DNA of 45,034 nucleotides from Streptomyces sp. NBRC 110035 (GCF_000829695.1 NZ_BBNN01000042.1:1-45034); one strand, 5' to 3'. Positions 1 through 8,990 are shown, counted from the first letter of the stretch. Numbers and translations: made by a program. Notes: generated by a model from the sequence alone, not told the origin.

Positions 1-713
1 CCCGCGACCCGCACCCCGGACTCGTCCGCGTGCGCGACGGGAGCGGTGGCCAGATGCTCTTTGACCTGGGCTTCGAAGCCGGCGAGACCGTCATGGGCGC
101 GGGCCAGGACCGACAGGACGGTGCCCGTCGAGATCGGCAGGGCGAACATCGATCCCATCGCTTCGGCCAGCCGCTTCGCCGGCAGGTGCTGATACGCCGA
201 CAGGTAGCAGATCGCCGCCCGGACACCGGGTCCGTACACGGCGGCCGCGCTGACCTGCCCGGGAGCCACCGCTGCGGTCACGTGCCCGCAGCCGCAGCGG
301 ACCTGGTGCAGCCGGTGCTCGGTGACCTCCGGCGTGATCTCGGGCAGATCGAAGACCTGCCGGGCCCGATACCCCGAACTCGCCACACCCGACAGCGTGT
401 TCCCGCAGCCGTCGCACGCGGACGGATGGTGATCGACTATCGCGTCCGGGTCGCAGACCTGCTCCAGCCGGCCACCCGGATCCCCCTTGGCCCGACCCGG
501 CTTACGGCCAGACGCCTTGCGTAGCGATTTCGGCGCGGGCTTCTTGCGCAGCCCGTCACTCGACGGCGGCTTGGAGGAGTTGCGCGAGTTGACGGCGACC
601 TGCCGCTCCAGCTCCGCGATCCGCTCCGCCTGCGCGGACACCAGGAGCTTCAACTCCGTGACCAGCGTGGCCAGCTCCTCGTAGGAAGGCGGCGACGGCG
701 GGCTGACGGATAC
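1..713 (-). pseudogene. IS66-family transposase, truncated at both ends
   Basis: The minus strand reads an IS66-type transposase from its N-terminal region into the first catalytic segment, then leaves the window. Visible in order are a leucine-rich coiled-coil start (YEELATLVTELK), the family hallmark NSRNSSKPPSSDG, a basic stretch, a zinc-finger-like module (CDGC then CGCG), and HADESGVRV, which carries the first Asp of the expected DDE triad. Reading back upstream, the frame hits a TAG at 723–725 and shows no ATG, GTG or TTG before the conserved region, so the original start appears lost. The loss coincides with the junction to the recombinase remnant. Family assignment is firm. Whether the missing 3' part is intact outside the window is unknown. 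Confidence 0.85.
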
Positions 714-1268
714 AAGATCAACCTACCCGACCGGAACGGCCACCCCGAACGGCATCGCCGCAACTCAGCAGCCGTCCTAAACAGTCACGAACTGGCAGCC
801 GACGGCACTCTGCCGCAAGCCAAGATCAAGGCGAAACTGCGCGACATCGAACGCCAGCGACAGCACCTCAAGGAGCGGCTCACAGAGGCTGGTCAAGACC
901 TCTCCGAGGGCGCCCGTCTGATCGATGTCTGCCTACGGCTGTTGGAGAACCCCCAGGAGCTGTATCGCCGCTGCGATGACGACCAGCGACGCCTACTGAA
1001 CCAAGCGATCTTCCACGGGCTCTACGTCGACGAGGACCAGGTCGCCGACCACGACCTTCAGGAGCCGTTCGCACGTCTCCACGCCGTTCAGGTTGCCAGG
1101 CAGCAGCCTGGGGCCCAGAACAACAGCAGGTCCCTCCCCCATACGGGGAAGGGACCTGCGTTGGACACCATCGAAGTCCTGCTAGGGGGCGTTGATTCGG
1201 CCCCATGTTCTAGTAAGCCTTCTATGGTGGGCGATACTGGGTTCGAACCAGTGACCTCTTCGGTGTGA
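705..1268 (+). pseudogene. Serine recombinase (integrase) C-terminal remnant
   Basis: This open frame has no start codon and lacks the N-terminal resolvase catalytic domain. What remains resembles the C-terminal coiled-coil end of large Streptomyces serine recombinases: NSHELAADGTLPQAKIKAKL, then an Arg/Glu-rich helix, LLENPQELYRRCDDDQRRLL and NQAIFHGLYVDEDQ. The frame ends only inside the tRNA-Val gene, giving the tail DTGFEPVTSSV, which is tRNA sequence read as protein. That placement is typical of an integrase lying at its own attachment site. I infer a decayed integrative element inserted at the 3' end of the tRNA and later broken by IS66. Family call is by motif memory, not by search. 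Confidence 0.75.
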
Positions 1269-1299
1269 ACGAAGCGCTCTCCCACTGAGCTAATCGCCC
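1228..1299 (-). tRNA. tRNA-Val (CAC), copy 1
   Basis: On the minus strand the 72-nt sequence folds as a cloverleaf with a GGGCGAT/ATCGCCC acceptor stem, a CTTCG/CGAAG anticodon stem and loop TTCACAC, giving anticodon CAC (valine, GTG codons). The T arm contains TTCGAAC. Discriminator A is followed by an encoded CCA (complement of 1225–1227), unlike the otherwise identical copy at 8991. The 3' end faces the integrase remnant, so this copy looks like a used attachment site. Confidence 0.97.
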
Positions 1300-1338
1300 G
1301 GGAACGCAGTGAACCATACAGGGCCGGGCGGGCTCGGT

Positions 1339-1788
1339 TCAAACCGCTCGGAGGTGGGCGGCCAGGCCGCGCCGCCCGGAGCGCATCATCAGGGCGTGGT
1401 TCGCGCGGAAGAGGGGACGCCCGGGCACGGCGAGGCGGCGCAGGAGGGGCTTGCGGACGTCGACCTCCTGCTCGTAGCGGGCGAGTGTGCCGGCGGGGCC
1501 GGCGGGGGCGACGGTCCAGCGGGCCCAGCCGTCGAGGTCCCCGGACAGGTGCACTTCGAGGATTCCGGCTACGGGGTCGCGCCGTGTCTCGCGCAGGGCC
1601 GTCCTCAGGTCGAAGGGCAGTACGGAGCGGATCCGCACGGCCCCGCCGACGGCGTCGTGCCGGGTGACCTCACGCACCTGCGGCCACCAGCGGGGATAGT
1701 CCTCGATGTGCTCCAGGGCGCGGTACACCGGCCCGGCGGGCGCGGGCAGGCTCCACAGACTGAGGAAGCGGTAACGGCTGCGGTCCAT
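1339..1788 (-). CDS. SRPBCC (polyketide cyclase/START-like) family protein
   Basis: A 149-residue protein with the pattern of a single SRPBCC hydrophobic-cavity domain: an N-terminal strand (YRFLSLWSLPAP), then VYRALEHIEDYPRWWPQV, the helix and 'W' motif typical of the Polyketide_cyc2 group, and a C-terminal helix containing FRANHALMMRSGR. The ligand cannot be told from sequence. It lies downstream of the sugar operon on the same strand, 60 bp beyond the lyase end on the lyase's 3' side, and next to tRNA-Val. There is no Shine-Dalgarno sequence before the ATG. CAGACT, six bases upstream, could be a -10 element, suggesting a leaderless message of its own, but this is only an inference. Confidence 0.75.
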   Translation of the reverse strand: MDRSRYRFLSLWSLPAPAGPVYRALEHIEDYPRWWPQVREVTRHDAVGGAVRIRSVLPFDLRTALRETRRDPVAGILEVHLSGDLDGWARWTVAPAGPAGTLARYEQEVDVRKPLLRRLAVPGRPLFRANHALMMRSGRRGLAAHLRAV

Positions 1789-1848
1789 GGAGGGAGTCTG
1801 CCCGCCCGCGCCCGGTGCGTACGGTCTCCTACGGCCCCTTGTCTCCTT

Positions 1849-4584
1849 CTACGGCATTCGGTCGCCCAGCAGAGCGAGGTTCTCGATGGCGGCGAGGCCG
1901 TAGAGCGCGGTGTCGTTGGTGGACACCCAGGCGGCCTCGCTGCCGGCGACCAGGGCGGTGGGGCCGGTCACCTTCTCGGTCTTCCAGGGGGCGGATTCCC
2001 TGTAACCGTCGGAGTTGTAGAACTTGTCCCAGGCCCGGTCGGCGAGCCGGTCGTCGCCGGTCTGCACGGCGGCGTAGGCGTCGAGGCGGGAGTGGCCCTG
2101 GAAGAGGATCAGGCTGCCGAAGTGGGAGCCGTAGCGGGCCGCCTGTTCCGTCTTGCTCGCGTTGAAGTAGCGGCAGTAGTCGTAGTACGCCTCGTTGAAG
2201 GCCGGCATGTCGACCAGGTCGATGAGTTCGGCGCACAGTTCGTTCAGGCCGAAGACGGCCGAGAGGTGGGAGACGCCGACCACGGGTTCCTCGGCGATGG
2301 CGAACTTCCCGGTGTCCAGGTCGTACAGTCCGGTGCCCTGGACGAACCCGTTGGGCTGGGCGGCGATGGTCTCCATGGTCGACAGGACACGCGCCCTGGC
2401 CTTCTGCCACTTCGGGCCCCGGCGTTCCCATTCGGTGAGCCAGGCCGAGACCAGGCCGCTCCAGTCGGTGCCGAAGCCGATGGACAGGGCGTGCCGGTCG
2501 GGGGTGTACGGCTCGGTGCGGATCTTGCGGATGGGGTCGAGGACGAGGAAGGTCTCGTCGGAGTCGACGTTGGCGTGCATGAGGTCGCCGACGCGTTCGT
2601 CGGCGGTGAGGAAGTAGTAGTAGCGCCGGTAGGTGGTGTTGGCGATGCGCTGCTGCTTGGCGCTGTCGGCCCAGTGCTGGACGCCGTGCCGGGTGCCGAG
2701 GCCGGCCCACTGGCCCAGGTGGTAGACGTCGACCTCGCCGGTGTGCCGGGTCATCGCCTCGGCGAAGCGGAAGATGTCGGCGCGGCCGGAGCGCAGGTAG
2801 GCGTACCAGAGCCAGAGGTCCGGCGAGAGTTCGGAGTTGTCCCAGGCGTAGCCGCCGACGTCGTAGCGCCACTGGTGCCGGGCGGTGTCGTAGGTGTGCA
2901 TGATGTCGCCGTAGTCCCAGAAGCCGTACCAGCGGCGCATCTCCACCTGGTCCTTGTAGTAGGTGAAGAGGAAGTCGAGGTGGTCCTCGATCTTCGCCTT
3001 GGCCGGGGTGGAGCGGTCGGGTGCGGAGAACAGGCCGGGGCCGAACACCTTGGCACCGATGAGCTGTTCCGGCGGGGCGGCGAGTTGTGGGAGGACGCGG
3101 ACGGCCTCGACCTGTTGTGCGAGTCTCTCGGCGCTCGGGGTCGACTCGTTCGCCCAGAAGAGGAGTTCGGAGGTACGGGCGATGCCGTAGGGGGTGCCGA
3201 ACCCGGGCTCGTGGTCCTCGTAGGTGATGTTGAGGCCTTCGAGCTGTTCGGGGAAGGTGTCCTGGCCCATGCCGTCGTGGTAGAAGCGCAGGTCCATGGG
3301 CTGCGCCTCGGGCGACCAGAGCCAGAGGGTGACCTCGGCCGCGTCGGTGTGGGCGTCGCGGATGTCGAGCTGGGCGGGGTGCTTCTCCCAGAAGTCGCGC
3401 AGGCCGAAGGAGAGTCCGCCGCCGACTCCGCCGACGTAACCGAAACCGGAGGCGCGCCGGCCGCCGCCGGCCGGGATCCAGCCGTGGCCCTTCTTGGTGC
3501 GCTTGCGCAGGGCGAAGCCGTCGGCGGAGAGCTGGGAGAGGGTGTAGTCGCCCCATTCGGGGATGTACTGCAGGCGGGTGGTGACCCGCTGGTCCCAGGT
3601 GGCGGGGTCGGGGAGCTTCTCACCGGCGAACTGGGCGGCCTGCACGGCGGCGCCCGGGTCCCGGCGCAGTCCGGTGATGCCCTTGACGGCCTCGCGCAGC
3701 AGTCCTGTGCCCTCACCGCCGATGCGGATGTGGCGGTCGTAGGCCTCGTCGCGCAGGGGCACGGTGAAGCGGACGCCGATGCCGCGGATGAAGTCGCCGC
3801 TCGCCTTGCCGGGTTCCTGCGTGCCGTCGTAGGTGATGGTGTGCACCATGCGGAAGGAGTCGGAGCCCGCGTAGAAGTAGAGGCGGACGGAGAAGGGCAG
3901 CCAGCCGCGGCGGCCCTTGCGGTGTTTGCCGTCGACGCGGACGACGGCGCGGACCGGCCCCTCCTGTTCGACGGTGACGCCGTCGACGGCGCCGTCGAAG
4001 CGCTCGGTCCTGACGGCTGTCTGGTCGCCGTCCTCGAACTCGGGCTGGCTCAGCAGGACGAGGCGCCCGTTTCGGGCGATCTCGGTGGAGCCGCGGGTGA
4101 CGGACTTGACGATGGTGGCGCCGGACTTGGCGATCCTCGCGGTGATGACCCCGGTGGAGATGCCGATGGTGCCGCCGCGCCGGTCGACGGTGACCTTCCG
4201 CTCGGGTGGTGCGGGGGTGCCGGCGGTCAGGGTGAGCTTGCCGGTGCCGGAACTCACCGCGTGCGCGGTCCACTTCAGGGAGCCGTCGGGCCAGTAGGCG
4301 AGGGGCCAGGACTGTACGGGTACGGCCCTGCCGTCCGCGTCGGTCAGCGCGAAGGTCTGGTCGTCCTGGTGGGCGCCCTTGGGCCAGGGCACGCCGACGG
4401 TGGATCCGGGCGCCGCGCCCAGGCCGCCGTCCTCGAGCCAGTCCAGGGTCACGGGGCCGTCGGCGGCGGTCTCGGCTCTCGGCGCGGCGGCGGCGTCTCG
4501 GCTGCCGAGGGCCCAGCTGAACTGGGCGGCGGCGCCTGCGACGGCGGCTGCCTTCAGGAGGGACCTGCGGGGGATGGGAGACAT
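1849..4584 (-). CDS. Secreted PcRGLX/YetA-type polysaccharide lyase
   Basis: A predicted 911-residue secreted enzyme. The start is the ATG at 4584 because GGAAAGG lies just upstream. The protein then opens with a twin-arginine signal (RRSLLKAAAVAGAAAQ, cleavage near AAAA). The mature part has an N-terminal beta-rich half (LDWLEDGGLGAAPGSTVGVP, a substrate-side domain) and an aromatic-rich alpha-helical half with YGFWDYGDIMHTYD, YAWDNSELSPDLWLWYAY and TYRRYYYFLTADERVGDLMH, the pattern I associate with the exo-rhamnogalacturonan lyase (PcRGLX)/YetA-like family. The likely role is extracellular trimming of pectic or similar acidic polysaccharide, with fragments imported by the upstream ABC genes. 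Family call is fairly confident; the exact substrate is not visible. Confidence 0.75.
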   Translation of the reverse strand: MSPIPRRSLLKAAAVAGAAAQFSWALGSRDAAAAPRAETAADGPVTLDWLEDGGLGAAPGSTVGVPWPKGAHQDDQTFALTDADGRAVPVQSWPLAYWPDGSLKWTAHAVSSGTGKLTLTAGTPAPPERKVTVDRRGGTIGISTGVITARIAKSGATIVKSVTRGSTEIARNGRLVLLSQPEFEDGDQTAVRTERFDGAVDGVTVEQEGPVRAVVRVDGKHRKGRRGWLPFSVRLYFYAGSDSFRMVHTITYDGTQEPGKASGDFIRGIGVRFTVPLRDEAYDRHIRIGGEGTGLLREAVKGITGLRRDPGAAVQAAQFAGEKLPDPATWDQRVTTRLQYIPEWGDYTLSQLSADGFALRKRTKKGHGWIPAGGGRRASGFGYVGGVGGGLSFGLRDFWEKHPAQLDIRDAHTDAAEVTLWLWSPEAQPMDLRFYHDGMGQDTFPEQLEGLNITYEDHEPGFGTPYGIARTSELLFWANESTPSAERLAQQVEAVRVLPQLAAPPEQLIGAKVFGPGLFSAPDRSTPAKAKIEDHLDFLFTYYKDQVEMRRWYGFWDYGDIMHTYDTARHQWRYDVGGYAWDNSELSPDLWLWYAYLRSGRADIFRFAEAMTRHTGEVDVYHLGQWAGLGTRHGVQHWADSAKQQRIANTTYRRYYYFLTADERVGDLMHANVDSDETFLVLDPIRKIRTEPYTPDRHALSIGFGTDWSGLVSAWLTEWERRGPKWQKARARVLSTMETIAAQPNGFVQGTGLYDLDTGKFAIAEEPVVGVSHLSAVFGLNELCAELIDLVDMPAFNEAYYDYCRYFNASKTEQAARYGSHFGSLILFQGHSRLDAYAAVQTGDDRLADRAWDKFYNSDGYRESAPWKTEKVTGPTALVAGSEAAWVSTNDTALYGLAAIENLALLGDRMP

Positions 4585-4683
4585 GGCCTTTCCTTTCCGT
4601 GCGGGACGCAAGAGGATGTCAAGGGCATGACAGACAAAGGAGCGGCGCCGGGGCGCCGGACCTGGTACGGAAGGCACCGCCCG

Positions 4684-5310
4684 TCAGCGGTGCCGGTAGC
4701 GCTCCTCCACGGCGACGGCCGCCGCCGCGACCGCTCCGAGGACGGGCAGGGCGAGCGGCGCGCTGAACCAGGCGGAGCAGACCACCACGGCCAGCCCGCC
4801 GACGACCAGGAAGGATCCGGCGGGGTCGAGCACGGTGCGGCGGCCGGCCCCGGCGAGCAGCGACCGCCAGGAGTCACCGGGCTGCCAGGAGGCCGCCGCG
4901 CGCAGTCCGGCGACGACCGCGGCGATGAGGGCGAGCACGCCGACGGCGCCCACGAGTGCACCGCCCGGCAGCCCGGCCCGTACGGCCCGCACGTCCACCA
5001 GGACCACGGCGAGGGCGGCCCACCCGGCGAGGCCGACGAGCCACCCGCCGCGCAGCGCCGACCGGAAGTCGGCCGCGAACTCCCGCAGTCCGCCACGCTC
5101 ATGGGCGAGCTGCCGCCCGAGGTGCCGCGACCCGGCCGCGAACGCGGCGGGGTAGGTGACCAGCGGGAGTGAGGCCACCGCGATCCACACCCCGGTGAGC
5201 AGGCACTCGGCGAACAGGGCGAACCTCCCGGCGAGCGGTGACTCGCCACGTGCGGCCCGGCTCCCACCGCCACGGCGTGCGGTACGGGTCCCGGCGTGCG
5301 CCTCCGGCAT
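4684..5310 (-). CDS. YesL-like DUF624 membrane protein
   Basis: A 208-residue integral membrane protein with four to five hydrophobic segments (around FAECLLTGVWIAVASLPLVT, WAALAVVLVDV, ALVGAVGVLALIAAVVAG, FLVVGGLAVVVCSAWF and LALPVLGAVAAAAVAV). The first segment with its following GSRHLGR stretch matches the YesL/DUF624 family, found beside sugar ABC transporters such as the rhamnogalacturonan genes of Bacillus subtilis. The ATG is preceded by GAGGAGG and starts only 12 bp after the upstream permease stop, so it belongs to the same operon. Its biochemical role is unknown; an accessory part in transport is inferred from context. Confidence 0.8.
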   Translation of the reverse strand: MPEAHAGTRTARRGGGSRAARGESPLAGRFALFAECLLTGVWIAVASLPLVTYPAAFAAGSRHLGRQLAHERGGLREFAADFRSALRGGWLVGLAGWAALAVVLVDVRAVRAGLPGGALVGAVGVLALIAAVVAGLRAAASWQPGDSWRSLLAGAGRRTVLDPAGSFLVVGGLAVVVCSAWFSAPLALPVLGAVAAAAVAVEERYRHR

Positions 5311-5322
5311 GATCGGTCCTCC

Positions 5323-6255
5323 TCAGCCCTTCAGGCCGGACGTGGCCATGCCGTCGATGAGATAGCGCTGGAAGGCCAGGAAAAAGGCCAGCACCGGCAG
5401 CAGCGCCACCAGGGACATGGCGATCATGCCACCGTAGTTCGCCAGCGCTTCCTGGTCGACGAACATCTTCAGCCCGAGCGAGACGGTGTACTTGCCGGGC
5501 TCGTTGAGGTAGATCAACGGGCCCATGAAGTCGTTCCAGGCGTTGATGAAGGTGAAGATGGCACTGGTGATCAGGGCCGGCCGGCACAGCGGGAGCACGA
5601 TCGACCAGTAGATGCGCAGGTGCCCGCAGCCGTCGAGCCGGGCCGCCTCGTCGAGTTCCCTCGGCAGGTTGCGCATGAACTGCACCATCAGGAAGACGAA
5701 GAACGCCTCCGTGGCCAGGTACTTCCCCAGCAGGAGCGGGGTGTACGTGTTGATCATGTCCATGTTGCGGAAGAGCACGTACTGCGGGATCAGCAGGACG
5801 TGGTACGGCAGCAGCAGGGTGCCGATCATCAGCGTGAAGAGCAGATTGCGGCCGACGAACCTGATCTTCGCGAAGGCGTAGGCGGTCAGCGAGCAGGACA
5901 CCACGATCCCGATAACGGAACCCACCGCGAGGAAGAGCGAGTTGAAGAAGAACGTGGAGATCGGGATGTCCGCGATGCCGTCGGCGAGGCTCGTGTAGTT
6001 CGAGGTGATCGGGTCGGCCGGGAAGAGGTCCAGGCTGCCGACGATGTCCTCGCTGTTCTTGAAGGACCCGCCGACGACCCAGATCACCGGATAGAGGATC
6101 ACCGCGAGGATCGCCAGTGACCCGATGTGCCAGGCGAGCGAGCCGGGCAGGCGGCGCCGGAAGGCACCCGCCCTCGTGGACCGGGCCGGTCCGCCGTCGG
6201 GGGCCGGCGGGGGTGTCCCCCGACCGAGCGGAGCAGAGATGTCGGGGGAGCTCAT
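5323..6255 (-). CDS. Sugar ABC transporter permease (MalG type)
   Basis: The inner of two permease subunits of a CUT1-type carbohydrate importer. About 310 residues with six transmembrane segments after a basic, Pro-rich N-terminus. The cytoplasmic EAA loop that docks the ATPase is clear: ELDEAARLDGCGHLRIYWSIVLPLCRP. The ATG at 6255 overlaps the stop of the preceding permease by four bases (ATGA), so the two are translationally coupled. No ATP-binding subunit is encoded here. In Streptomyces such importers commonly share the MsiK ATPase encoded elsewhere, which is the likely solution. The longer upstream reading of this frame runs into the previous gene and was not used. Confidence 0.92.
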   Translation of the reverse strand: MSSPDISAPLGRGTPPPAPDGGPARSTRAGAFRRRLPGSLAWHIGSLAILAVILYPVIWVVGGSFKNSEDIVGSLDLFPADPITSNYTSLADGIADIPISTFFFNSLFLAVGSVIGIVVSCSLTAYAFAKIRFVGRNLLFTLMIGTLLLPYHVLLIPQYVLFRNMDMINTYTPLLLGKYLATEAFFVFLMVQFMRNLPRELDEAARLDGCGHLRIYWSIVLPLCRPALITSAIFTFINAWNDFMGPLIYLNEPGKYTVSLGLKMFVDQEALANYGGMIAMSLVALLPVLAFFLAFQRYLIDGMATSGLKG

Positions 6256-7253
6256 CGGCCGCCCTCCTCGTAGTGCACCCAGCGCTTCTGGGACCAGAAG
6301 AGCACCGCGGTGACCAGGGCGACCCCGGCCAGCAGCATCCACGCCATGGCGGAGGCCAGGCCCATCCGGCTGTTCTCGAAGCCCTGGACGTACAGGTAAC
6401 AGGTGTAGACCATGGTTCCGTCCGCGGGACCGCAGGCGTTGCCTCCGGCGCCGCCGCCGACGATGTAGGCCGAGCTGAAGATCTGGAAGGAGTGGATGGT
6501 CTCCAGCAGCACGTTGAAGAAGAGGACCGGGGAGATCATCGGCAGGGTGATGTTCCAGAACTGCCGCAGCCTGCCCGCTCCGTCGACGTCCGCCGCCTCG
6601 TACAGCTCGCGCGGCACCTGCTTCAGGCCGGCCAGGAAGATCACCATGGGGGCGCCGAACTGCCAGACGGTGAGCGCCACCAGGCTGTAGATGATCAGGT
6701 CCGGGTCACCGGTCCAGCCGCCGACGTCGACGCCGAAGAGCTTCTGCGCACGGTCGACGATCGCGTCGTCGGAGAAGATCGCCTTCCAGACGATGGCGAC
6801 GGAGACGCTCGCCCCGATCAGCGAGGGCGCGTAGAAGGCGGCCCGGTAGAAGGCCTGTCCGCGCCGTTTCTGGGCGAGCAGCAGCGCCACCCCGAGCGCC
6901 GCGATCAGCTTGATCGGCGTGCCGACGGCCACGTACCAGAGCGTGACCTGCACCGAGTGGCGCCAGCGTGGGTCGGCGAACATCTCGGAGAAGTTGTCGA
7001 GGCCTGTCCACCGGGGGGCGTCGAACAGGTTGTAGTCGGTGAACGCGAAGTAGAGCGAGGCGGCCATCGGGCCTGCCGTCAGCAGCAGGAACCCGGCGAT
7101 CCAGGGGGACATGAAGAGGTAGCCGGCCAGGTTCTCCCGGCGGCCCCGCCGCTTGAGGGCGGCGGGGTGCGGGGACGTCACCGGACCGTGCCGCGGCTCG
7201 GAGTCCCGGGTGGGGCCCTCCGTCGCAGGGGCGTGTGTCACGGCGCTTCCCAT
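6252..7253 (-). CDS. Sugar ABC transporter permease (MalF type)
   Basis: The first permease of the CUT1-type importer, about 333 residues. After a hydrophilic N-terminus comes the first membrane segment (LFMSPWIAGFLLLTAGPMAA), then six segments in total and the EAA motif ELYEAADVDGAGRLRQFWNITLPMISP. An extracytoplasmic loop contains two cysteines (NACGPADG and VYTCYLY) not needed by the family. The ATG at 7253 overlaps the stop of the binding-protein gene by one base (TGATG). A GTG twelve bases further in, preceded by GGGAAG, is an alternative start. It pairs with the downstream MalG-type permease to form the membrane channel. Confidence 0.92.
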   Translation of the reverse strand: MGSAVTHAPATEGPTRDSEPRHGPVTSPHPAALKRRGRRENLAGYLFMSPWIAGFLLLTAGPMAASLYFAFTDYNLFDAPRWTGLDNFSEMFADPRWRHSVQVTLWYVAVGTPIKLIAALGVALLLAQKRRGQAFYRAAFYAPSLIGASVSVAIVWKAIFSDDAIVDRAQKLFGVDVGGWTGDPDLIIYSLVALTVWQFGAPMVIFLAGLKQVPRELYEAADVDGAGRLRQFWNITLPMISPVLFFNVLLETIHSFQIFSSAYIVGGGAGGNACGPADGTMVYTCYLYVQGFENSRMGLASAMAWMLLAGVALVTAVLFWSQKRWVHYEEGGR

Positions 7254-8566
7254 CAGCCGGCGAGAGCCGTCTTCGACTCGGTGAAGAACTGCTTGACCGC
7301 GTCCGCCACGGAGCGCTTGCCCAGGCCGAGTTCCTCCGCGATGCGCAGGAAGGCGGCCTCGCAGATGTCGGCGCCGTTCGGGTGCGGGGTGATCGGTTCC
7401 AGGACGCCGGCCTCGACGAGGGACTCCTCGTACGCGGCGATCGCCTTGTTGACCGGGTCGGTCGGCTGGTACGCGTCGTACTGCGCCTGCGTCGTGGGCA
7501 CACCGCGGTCGTAGCCCATGATCTTGGCGACCTCGGGGTCGTGCACCATGAAGTCGATGAACTGGGCGACCTCCTTGGGATGCTGGGTGCGCCTGGAGGC
7601 GCTGAGCATCAGGGAGCCGAGGTACTGGCCGGTCTTCTTGCCGTCCGTGGTCGGAATGGGGGCGAGGCCGTACTCGCTCTTGCCCTCGGAGGTGTAGCGG
7701 ACGGTGAAGTTGTCCCAGGTGAACTCGCTTCCGGCGAGTTCGGCGGAGAGCGCCGACTTGGGCTTGATCTGGGCGACCTTCTTCGGGTCGGCGAACAGGC
7801 CGGTCCTGACGCCCTTCTCGGCCTTGGTCCACCACCGGGTCAGATCCGCCTCGGTGAAGCCCAGGCCGTCCTCGGTGAAGAACGCCTTGCCGTTCTGCCG
7901 CAGGTACAGGTCGTAGAGGTACATGACGCCGTACATTCCGCTGTCCCCGGCGCGGCCGGCCTTGTCGCGGATCCTCACCATCGCGTCGTCGAAGTCGTCC
8001 CAGGTCCACCCCTGTTCGGGCTTGACGCCGGCCCGGGTGTAGACCGGCTTGTCGATGACCAGGGCCAGCGAGTTCGACCCCACGGGCACACCGAGGAGCT
8101 TGCCGTCCACCTCGCCGAACTTCTCCAGGCCGGCCCGGAACCCGTCCATGGAGAGGTTGCCGGCCTTCACCTGGCCACTGAGGTCGAGCAGCACATTCTT
8201 CGCGTCGTACTTGCGCAGGAATCCGATGGCATTCTGGAAAACGTCCGGCGGGTTCCCCCCGGAGGCCTGCGTGTTGAACTTCTTCCAGAAGTCGGGGTAG
8301 GGCTGGAAGTCGGTCTTGATCTTGATCTTCGGGTACTTCTTCTCGAAGAGCGCGATGGTCTTGTTGATGCGCTCGGCCCGGTCCTCGGCACCCCACCAGG
8401 AGTAACGGAGCGTCACCGTCCCGTCGCCCGATCCGCTTCCGCCGCCGCACGCGGTGGCCGTGGCACCCAGCCCCGCGACGGCCAGCGAGGCCCCCGCCGC
8501 CTTGAGGACCGTACGCCTCCCGGCCCGCCTCGCAACCCGCCCTTCCGAATTCCCGCTCTGCTGCAT
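7253..8566 (-). CDS. Sugar-binding lipoprotein of ABC importer
   Basis: Extracellular solute-binding protein of family 1, 437 residues, first gene of the operon. The N-terminus combines a twin-arginine-like RRTVLKAAG segment, a hydrophobic core and a lipobox-like ending ATAC, so the mature protein should be a lipid-anchored receptor. The body is typical of oligosaccharide binders: VTLRYSWWGAEDRAERINKT, ASGGNPPDVFQ, and the WTWDDFDDAM segment. Substrate is not readable, but linkage to a PcRGLX/YetA-type lyase suggests unsaturated or rhamnose-containing pectic oligosaccharides. The ATG has a strong GGGAGG ribosome site and lies 44 bp from a LacI-type operator. Confidence 0.93.
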   Translation of the reverse strand: MQQSGNSEGRVARRAGRRTVLKAAGASLAVAGLGATATACGGGSGSGDGTVTLRYSWWGAEDRAERINKTIALFEKKYPKIKIKTDFQPYPDFWKKFNTQASGGNPPDVFQNAIGFLRKYDAKNVLLDLSGQVKAGNLSMDGFRAGLEKFGEVDGKLLGVPVGSNSLALVIDKPVYTRAGVKPEQGWTWDDFDDAMVRIRDKAGRAGDSGMYGVMYLYDLYLRQNGKAFFTEDGLGFTEADLTRWWTKAEKGVRTGLFADPKKVAQIKPKSALSAELAGSEFTWDNFTVRYTSEGKSEYGLAPIPTTDGKKTGQYLGSLMLSASRRTQHPKEVAQFIDFMVHDPEVAKIMGYDRGVPTTQAQYDAYQPTDPVNKAIAAYEESLVEAGVLEPITPHPNGADICEAAFLRIAEELGLGKRSVADAVKQFFTESKTALAG

Positions 8567-8609
8567 AGGAGCCTCCCGCGCCGTCGCGTCCGCCTCATGA
8601 ATCGTTTCA

Positions 8610-8623
8610 AGTAAGCGCTTGCT
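8610..8623. promoter_or_regulatory. LacI-type operator upstream of the sugar operon
   Basis: A palindrome centred on AAGCGCTT (8613–8620) extends to six of seven matched base pairs over 14 bp. It lies 44 bp upstream of the binding-protein start. AAGCGCTT cores are typical operator sequences of LacI/CcpA-family sugar regulators. No LacI-family gene is present in the window, so the regulator must be encoded elsewhere. The rest of 8567–8940 shows no gene. Confidence 0.6.
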
Positions 8624-8940
8624 GGCACAAAGTACGGAGGACCCACGGGCGCGTCAATGATTCGGACAGGAATTGATGGGCGCACCGGCCGGACGCCGCC
8701 CTCGACGGACCCCGCCCTTTTGGCGGGAACGAGTACGAACACCCAGGTCCACGCGGTCCGGTCGACGGACCGAACGCCACGAGGCCCACCGGAACACGGA
8801 GTCCGGAAGGTCACGGTTGAGTGAAGGGCGGCGCAGCCGGGAGGGTCTCACCCGACCGGACCGGCGCGGGCGAACCGGTGGGGGGGCGCACGGACTCGCC
8901 CGTCACGCACTGGAGCGACGGCCGGGGAACGGATCCAGAC

Positions 8941-8983
8941 GCGCCGCGGCCCGGCTCACTCTCGGTGAGCCGGGCCGCGGCGC
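8941..8983 (-). terminator. Terminator of tRNA-Val copy 2
   Basis: A perfect 19-bp inverted repeat (8941–8959 with 8965–8983) around a five-base loop TCTCG, immediately downstream of the minus-strand tRNA-Val gene. There is no U-tract, as is usual in Streptomyces. Confidence 0.85.
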
Positions 8984-8990
8984 GATCCGG

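Noticed and set aside
1226..1268. Protein tail DTGFEPVTSSV as a real conserved domain
   Set aside because: It is the tRNA-Val gene translated on the opposite strand, a known source of false conserved tails in annotations.
1309..5172. A 1287-codon plus-strand open frame antisense to the lyase and neighbouring genes
   Set aside because: It is the mirror of high-GC third codon positions. Its protein is low-complexity Gly/Val/Ala/Asp without domains, while the minus strand encodes several recognisable proteins with ribosome sites.
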